Positions 21,583 through 25,446 of a stretch of 25,446 bases of DNA are shown here, in pieces. The stretch is taken from the NCBI GenBank assembly GCA_036397995.1, contig DASWHX010000070.1:1-25446 (forward strand). The letters run 5' to 3'. Under the pieces are notes generated by a model that saw only the letters and a list, made by a program, of their open reading frames with translations, was not told the origin of the DNA and searched no databases. Made by a program: the position numbers and the translations under genes. The stretch comes from DASWHX01 sp036397995 (GTDB taxonomy: Bacteria > Bacteroidota > Bacteroidia > Cytophagales > Cyclobacteriaceae). How positions within the stretch are numbered: position 1 is the first letter of the stretch; each line of letters opens with the position of its first letter.

Positions 21583-22923
21583 ATGACCAAAATTCTGGTA
21601 ATTGGGGCAGGCAGGTCCTCATCAACCCTCATTGATTATTTACTAAGAAATTCCGGTGAGCATTCATGGGAGGTGACAATTGCAGATTCGCATATTGAGA
21701 CCGCCAAAAGCAAGGCCGGAGGCATGGATGCCCGGTTTGTATCATTTGATTTCACCAATACGCTACAAAAAGAAGCGGAAATTTCACGCGCCGACATCGT
21801 ACTTTCCATGCTTCCGATGAAATTCCATCCGGAAGTGGCGCGACAATGTGTGCATTTTAACAAACATCTTTTAACCGCTTCTTATGCTTCCGCGGAAATA
21901 AGAGAATTGGATGCGGAAGCTAAGAATAAAGGACTTCTTTTACTGAATGAATGCGGCCTGGATCCGGGAATTGACCACATGTCGGCAATGAAAGTTATTG
22001 ACCGGATTAGAAATAATGGCGGCAAGATAGTTGGATTTGAGTCTTTTACCGGCGGGCTGCTGGCTCCGAATGATAATGTGGATAATCCCTGGCAATATAA
22101 ATTCACCTGGAATCCCAGAAATGTGGTACTGGCAGGTACGGGTGGCGTGAAGTTCTTGCAAGAGGGGCGGTATAAATACATACCCCACCATAAGATATTC
22201 AGGCGGACAGAGGTGGTACATATACCTGGTTACGGATATTTTGAGGGATATGCTAACCGGGATTCGCTCGGTTACCGGCATGTGTACGGTCTTGATGATA
22301 TCCGCACCATGTACAGAGGCACATTTCGACGACAAGGTTTTTGTAAAGCATGGAACATTTTCGTGCAGCTTGGTGCCTGTGACGACTCTTATGTATTGGA
22401 AGAAGTGGGTAAAATGACCCATAGACAGTTTATCAATTCTTTCTTACCCTATATTCCTGATGACTCCATTGAATTGAAACTTGCCCATTACATGAACCTG
22501 GATTTGGAATCAGACGAAATGAACAAGTTGAGGTGGGCTGGCTTCTTCAGTAATGAACTTGTGGGTCTGGATAAAGGAACGCCGGCGCAAATCCTGGAGC
22601 ATATACTGAAGAAAGTTTGGACATTGGATCAGGAAGAAAAGGATATGATTGTGATGTGGCATAAATTTAATTTTCTTGAAGGAGCCAAAATGCGCCAAAT
22701 CCATGCAACGATGGTTGCCGTTGGTGATGACAGGATAAATACTGCCATGTCTAAAACTGTTGGCCTGCCAATGGGAATCGCGACAAAACTAATAGCTACC
22801 GGAAAAATTAAAAGCAGTGGGGTAAAAATACCTATTGAAGCGGAAATTTATGAACCAGTGCTAACGGAGCTTTATAAAGAAGGATTTGTTTTTATTGAAG
22901 AGGAAATAAAACCAAAAAAGTAA
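21583..22923 (+). CDS. Saccharopine dehydrogenase (NADP-type, C-terminal-domain family)
   Basis: A 446-aa enzyme starting at the ATG at 21583 (MTKILVIGAGRSSSTLIDYL). A TTG at 21547 in the same frame would add 12 residues ahead of the Rossmann strand and is unlikely. The cofactor motif GAGRSS is at 8-13. SMLPMKFHPEVARQCV, LLNECGLDPGIDHMSAMKVID and the SFTGGLLAPNDNVDNPWQYK segment are typical of glutamate-forming saccharopine dehydrogenases, as in yeast LYS9 and the LKR/SDH second half. It probably cleaves or forms saccharopine in lysine metabolism. No lysine-ketoglutarate reductase is adjacent. The shorter dehydrogenase at 500-1645 is a distant paralogue. Confidence 0.88.
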   Translation: MTKILVIGAGRSSSTLIDYLLRNSGEHSWEVTIADSHIETAKSKAGGMDARFVSFDFTNTLQKEAEISRADIVLSMLPMKFHPEVARQCVHFNKHLLTASYASAEIRELDAEAKNKGLLLLNECGLDPGIDHMSAMKVIDRIRNNGGKIVGFESFTGGLLAPNDNVDNPWQYKFTWNPRNVVLAGTGGVKFLQEGRYKYIPHHKIFRRTEVVHIPGYGYFEGYANRDSLGYRHVYGLDDIRTMYRGTFRRQGFCKAWNIFVQLGACDDSYVLEEVGKMTHRQFINSFLPYIPDDSIELKLAHYMNLDLESDEMNKLRWAGFFSNELVGLDKGTPAQILEHILKKVWTLDQEEKDMIVMWHKFNFLEGAKMRQIHATMVAVGDDRINTAMSKTVGLPMGIATKLIATGKIKSSGVKIPIEAEIYEPVLTELYKEGFVFIEEEIKPKK

Positions 22924-22933
22924 TAGCTGAAAA

Positions 22934-23410
22934 CTATATACCCAGCCCGGAATCCACATTCATTGAATTTTCGTAACCTTTATCTTTTTTCAGACTTCTC
23001 CCCGCAGCGGCATCAACAGCCAATTCATCACACCGTTCATTTTCGGTATTTCCCGAATGACCTCTTATCCAGATAAATTTCGGTTTATATTTTTCAAACA
23101 ATGGAATAAACCTCCTCCATAGATCTTCATTCTTTTTCCCCTTGAATCCTTTTCTTATCCAGGTCCAAACCCATTTTTTTTCTACAGCTTCAACAACATA
23201 TTTACTATCAGAATAAATTTTTACCGGATATTTATTTGACTTCAATGCTTCAAGCCCGGCAATTACGGCAAGTAATTCCATCCGATTATTAGTGGTAAGC
23301 TTAAATCCCTCACTTATTTCTTTTCTGCGTCCATTGAATTTTAATACTACCCCATAGCCTCCTGGCCCGGGATTTCCTTTGGATGCTCCGTCAGTATATA
23401 TGGTTATCAC
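22934..23410 (-). CDS. rnhA: Ribonuclease HI
   Basis: A 158-aa enzyme that cuts RNA in RNA-DNA hybrids. The catalytic tetrad is D7 (YTDGASKGNPGPGG), E45 (MELLAV), D68 (YSDSKYV) and D128 (ERCDELA), with H118 in IRGHSGN. A short C-terminal extension of about 25 residues follows. The start is GTG at 23410, overlapping the aminotransferase stop as GTGA (23407-23410); there is no in-frame ATG. This indicates translational coupling in the aroQ-aminotransferase-rnhA unit. The gene ends 10 bp from the convergent saccharopine dehydrogenase stop. Confidence 0.96.
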   Translation of the reverse strand: MITIYTDGASKGNPGPGGYGVVLKFNGRRKEISEGFKLTTNNRMELLAVIAGLEALKSNKYPVKIYSDSKYVVEAVEKKWVWTWIRKGFKGKKNEDLWRRFIPLFEKYKPKFIWIRGHSGNTENERCDELAVDAAAGRSLKKDKGYENSMNVDSGLGI

Positions 23411-24468
23411 AAATAATTGTTTTTGAAAAATTTTTGCAAGCCATTTACTTCAATATCAAGTAGCGCTGGAAAATTGGCAATTCTGAAGGTACTTTCTTTT
23501 AACTCTCCATATCCACTTCCCAAAAGAAACCCTTCCTTTTTAGCCAATAGTTTCACCTCCCCGATTGCTTTAGGCGCACCCTCGATAGCAAGAACCGTCC
23601 GGCTTCTAACCTCATCATTTTTTACAAAGAACTGAAATGCTTTCGTTTGGGTAAAAATTTCTACCCAACTTTCATACCTTGAATTAAGCTTTTGTTCAAT
23701 TTGCTTAATATTGTCTGAATTCTTCAACACCCTGTTTAATAAGTAAATATTTGAAACATTGGGAGTAAATGGAGTTTGCCACTTCTGGCTATTCTGAAAA
23801 ATAAAATTGAATGAATTATACCTTCCTTTTTCTCCAATTTTTCCGCTTCTTTCAATTAAAGCCGGGGAGCAAACCAGTATTCCCATCCCTGCCGGCAACC
23901 CAAAACATTTCTGAACCGAAGCAAACCAGGCATCTCCCAATCTAAAATTCAGCTCAATCCCGCCCATCGAAGATGTAACATCAACACAAATAAGCGAAGT
24001 TGCGAATTTCTTCCGCGCAACACTGAGAATTCCTGATTCAATTTGTGTTCCATTAGCGGTTTCATTGTGGGTAAAACAAAGCATTTCGGTTTTGGCAGGA
24101 ATCTTCAATTTTCTAATGTCTATAGAATCATTTACGCCAAATTCAAATTTTGAGCAGCCAGGATGAAGATAATTGGCGTATTTGTACCATTTATCACCAA
24201 AAGCGCCATTATAAAAGTGGGCTGAAGATTTTTTCGTCAGCGATTGTGCAAGTATTTCCCAGTTTTCTGTGGCGGAGGTAGTGAAAAATATTTTATAAGA
24301 TTTTGGAATATTTAATTTCTCATGCAACAGGGCGACAGTATTCCTGTACAACTCCATGAATTCAGGGCTACGGTGATTCATACTTAGAACCCCGGAATTA
24401 TATGCATCCTGAAAATACTCTGGAATCTGAGAATGTACTCGACTTGGTCCCGGGTAAAAACTTACCAT
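23407..24468 (-). CDS. Class V aminotransferase (phosphoserine/alanine-glyoxylate aminotransferase-like)
   Basis: A 353-aa PLP enzyme of fold type I. The N-terminal FYPGPSRVHSQIPEYFQDAY, the S-x-NHRSPEF segment and FTTSATENWEILAQSL are class V hallmarks. D163 in CVDVTSSMGG should contact the PLP nitrogen, and K187 in SVQKCFGLPAG is the probable Schiff-base lysine. It resembles the phosphoserine aminotransferase (serC-like) branch in Bacteroidota, but I cannot separate that from serine/alanine-glyoxylate transaminases without a tree. It overlaps aroQ by 1 bp upstream (TGATG) and rnhA by 4 bp downstream. Its placement with aroQ suggests amino-acid biosynthesis. Confidence 0.85.
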   Translation of the reverse strand: MVSFYPGPSRVHSQIPEYFQDAYNSGVLSMNHRSPEFMELYRNTVALLHEKLNIPKSYKIFFTTSATENWEILAQSLTKKSSAHFYNGAFGDKWYKYANYLHPGCSKFEFGVNDSIDIRKLKIPAKTEMLCFTHNETANGTQIESGILSVARKKFATSLICVDVTSSMGGIELNFRLGDAWFASVQKCFGLPAGMGILVCSPALIERSGKIGEKGRYNSFNFIFQNSQKWQTPFTPNVSNIYLLNRVLKNSDNIKQIEQKLNSRYESWVEIFTQTKAFQFFVKNDEVRSRTVLAIEGAPKAIGEVKLLAKKEGFLLGSGYGELKESTFRIANFPALLDIEVNGLQKFFKNNYL

Positions 24469-24890
24469 CAGACTTTCATTATTAAATATACTATAGCCAG
24501 CCGGTAACTATCTAATCCAAGCCCGGTAATAACCCCGGCGCAATTTTTAGATAACAAACTTTCGTGGCGGAACTCTTCCCGTGCATGAATGTTGCTGATA
24601 TGTACTTCAATTACAGGAGTTTCAATCGCTGCAATTGCATCAGTAATGGCAACTGAGGTATGAGAATAACCGCCAGCATTCAGCACTATTCCATCATAGG
24701 TGAAACCAACTTCCTGCAATTTGTTGATTAATTCTCCCTCCACGTTTGATTGGTAATACTCAAGCGTTGTGTCGCTGAATTCCTTAGCTAATTCCCTGAA
24801 ATAATTGTCAAAGGATTTAGTTCCGTACACAGAAGGCTCACGCGTTCCCACCAAATTCAAATTAGGTCCATTGATGATTATTATTTTCAT
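24468..24890 (-). CDS. aroQ: Type II 3-dehydroquinate dehydratase
   Basis: A 140-aa enzyme of the shikimate pathway that dehydrates 3-dehydroquinate. The start is the ATG at 24890 (MKIIIINGPNLNLVGTREPS); an upstream TTG at 24911 would add residues not found in the family. Active-site residues appear at the expected places: R17, Y22 (catalytic), N71, H77, E95, H97 and R108. There is no signal peptide; it forms a cytoplasmic dodecamer in studied species. It is divergent from xerD with just 20 bp between start codons, and is the first gene of the unit aroQ-aminotransferase-rnhA. Confidence 0.97.
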   Translation of the reverse strand: MKIIIINGPNLNLVGTREPSVYGTKSFDNYFRELAKEFSDTTLEYYQSNVEGELINKLQEVGFTYDGIVLNAGGYSHTSVAITDAIAAIETPVIEVHISNIHAREEFRHESLLSKNCAGVITGLGLDSYRLAIVYLIMKV

Positions 24891-24910
24891 TCTTAGTAAT
24901 TTGGAGAACA

Positions 24911-25446
24911 ATGTCCTGGGACAACACCATAACTCATTTTAAAAATTATTTGAAGCTGGAAAGATCGCTTTCGGATAATTCCATCGAGGCATATACTCAT
25001 GACGTCGTAAAGCTAAGACAGTTTCTGGAAATCTCCAATGTGAAGCGTGGACCAACTGAAGTTACAAATATAGATCTGATTAACCACCTGGAGTTCTTAA
25101 ATGAATTAGGAATGTCCGCATTTAGTCAGGCAAGAATGTTGTCTGGTTTGAAATCTTTTTTTAAGTACCTTTTATTTGAAGACCTTATTAAACAAGATCC
25201 AACGGCATTAATTGAGGGACCCAGGCTGGGGAGGAAATTACCCGATACGCTTAGCTTTCATGAGATTGAGAATTTATTGAATGCCATCGACTTATCTACT
25301 GCCGAAGGAGCCCGTAACCGGGCAATGATTGAAACCTTGTATTCATCGGGACTTCGCGTCTCAGAATTAATAAATCTCACCCTTTCCAATTTGCATTCAG
25401 ACATTGGTTTTCTAAAAGTTGTGGGAAAAGGAAATAAAGAAAGGTT
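24911..25446 (+). CDS. xerD: Tyrosine recombinase XerD (C-terminus beyond window)
   Basis: The first 178 residues of a tyrosine recombinase that resolves chromosome dimers at dif with XerC and FtsK. The N-terminal SAM-like core-binding domain spans about 1-90 (FKNYLKLERSLSDNSIEAYTHD, LSGLKSFFKYLL). The catalytic domain begins near 110. The first catalytic arginine is R149 in SSGLRVSEL and the lysine is K173 in VGKGNKER, at nearly the same positions as in E. coli XerD (148, 172). The HxxR and tyrosine lie past the window edge. Xer status, as opposed to integron or phage integrase, is supported by the divergent aroQ neighbour and absence of mobile genes. Confidence 0.92.
   Translation, partial: MSWDNTITHFKNYLKLERSLSDNSIEAYTHDVVKLRQFLEISNVKRGPTEVTNIDLINHLEFLNELGMSAFSQARMLSGLKSFFKYLLFEDLIKQDPTALIEGPRLGRKLPDTLSFHEIENLLNAIDLSTAEGARNRAMIETLYSSGLRVSELINLTLSNLHSDIGFLKVVGKGNKER

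Noticed and set aside
24911..25446. Integrase of a mobile element
   Set aside because: Catalytic residue positions match XerD, the neighbour is aroQ, and no other mobile-element genes are present.

Overview
This window comes from the chromosome of a Gram-negative member of the Bacteroidota. The base composition is AT-rich. Lineage markers are a type IX secretion (T9SS) PorT homologue, a TPR-PD40-OmpA protein, DUF5606 and DUF6588 family proteins, a Kdo transferase, and promoter boxes that fit the Bacteroidota consensus TAnnTTTG. I cannot place it below phylum level. There are no rRNA or tRNA genes, no CRISPR array, no transposase and no phage genes. No gene-free stretch exceeds 300 bp.

Layout. 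1-476 (-): the 5' part of a DUF4442 hotdog protein, cut by the window edge. 500-3768 (+): saccharopine/lysine dehydrogenase-like enzyme, NhaC antiporter, DEDDy exonuclease. 3742-5253 (-): YigZ and a DMT permease. 5333-7161 (+): FemAB/GNAT-like acyltransferase and a family 2 glycosyltransferase, overlapping. 7122-9274 (-): waaA followed by rsgA with an ATGA overlap. 9380-11121 (+): tpx and a DUF6588 outer-membrane-type protein. 11209-11982 (-): enoyl-CoA hydratase. 12127-12597 (+): low-molecular-weight tyrosine phosphatase. 12594-13856 (-): aspartate kinase. 13941-14933 (+): fructose-1,6-bisphosphatase. 14934-16353 (-): engB, DUF5606 and a 94-aa protein. 16427-20326 (+): TPR-PD40-OmpA protein, menG/ubiE, porT, SDR oxidoreductase. 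20318-20980: a repeat-flanked four-helix-bundle cassette. 20981-21469 (-): cdd. 21583-22923 (+): a second saccharopine dehydrogenase. 22934-24890 (-): aroQ, class V aminotransferase, rnhA. 24911-end (+): xerD, cut by the window edge.

Most genes are housekeeping and packed into short operons that alternate in direction, so convergent junctions are many. Several of them overlap or abut with no visible terminator. The functional themes are amino-acid metabolism (lysC, aroQ, aminotransferase, saccharopine enzymes), envelope biogenesis (waaA, glycosyltransferase, OmpA protein, porT), ribosome assembly GTPases (rsgA, engB), menaquinone synthesis and gluconeogenesis.

The least ordinary part is 20318-20980. 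A gene for an S23/IVP-type four-helix-bundle protein sits between two arrays of the heptamer AAGTCGT, which face each other as inverted repeats. The left array supplies the stop codon of the upstream SDR gene, and the right array ends within about 5 bp of the cdd stop codon. This looks like a discrete inserted cassette of unknown mobility. A second puzzle is a well-formed intrinsic terminator pointing toward the 5' end of the enoyl-CoA hydratase gene, with no gene upstream on that strand to explain it.
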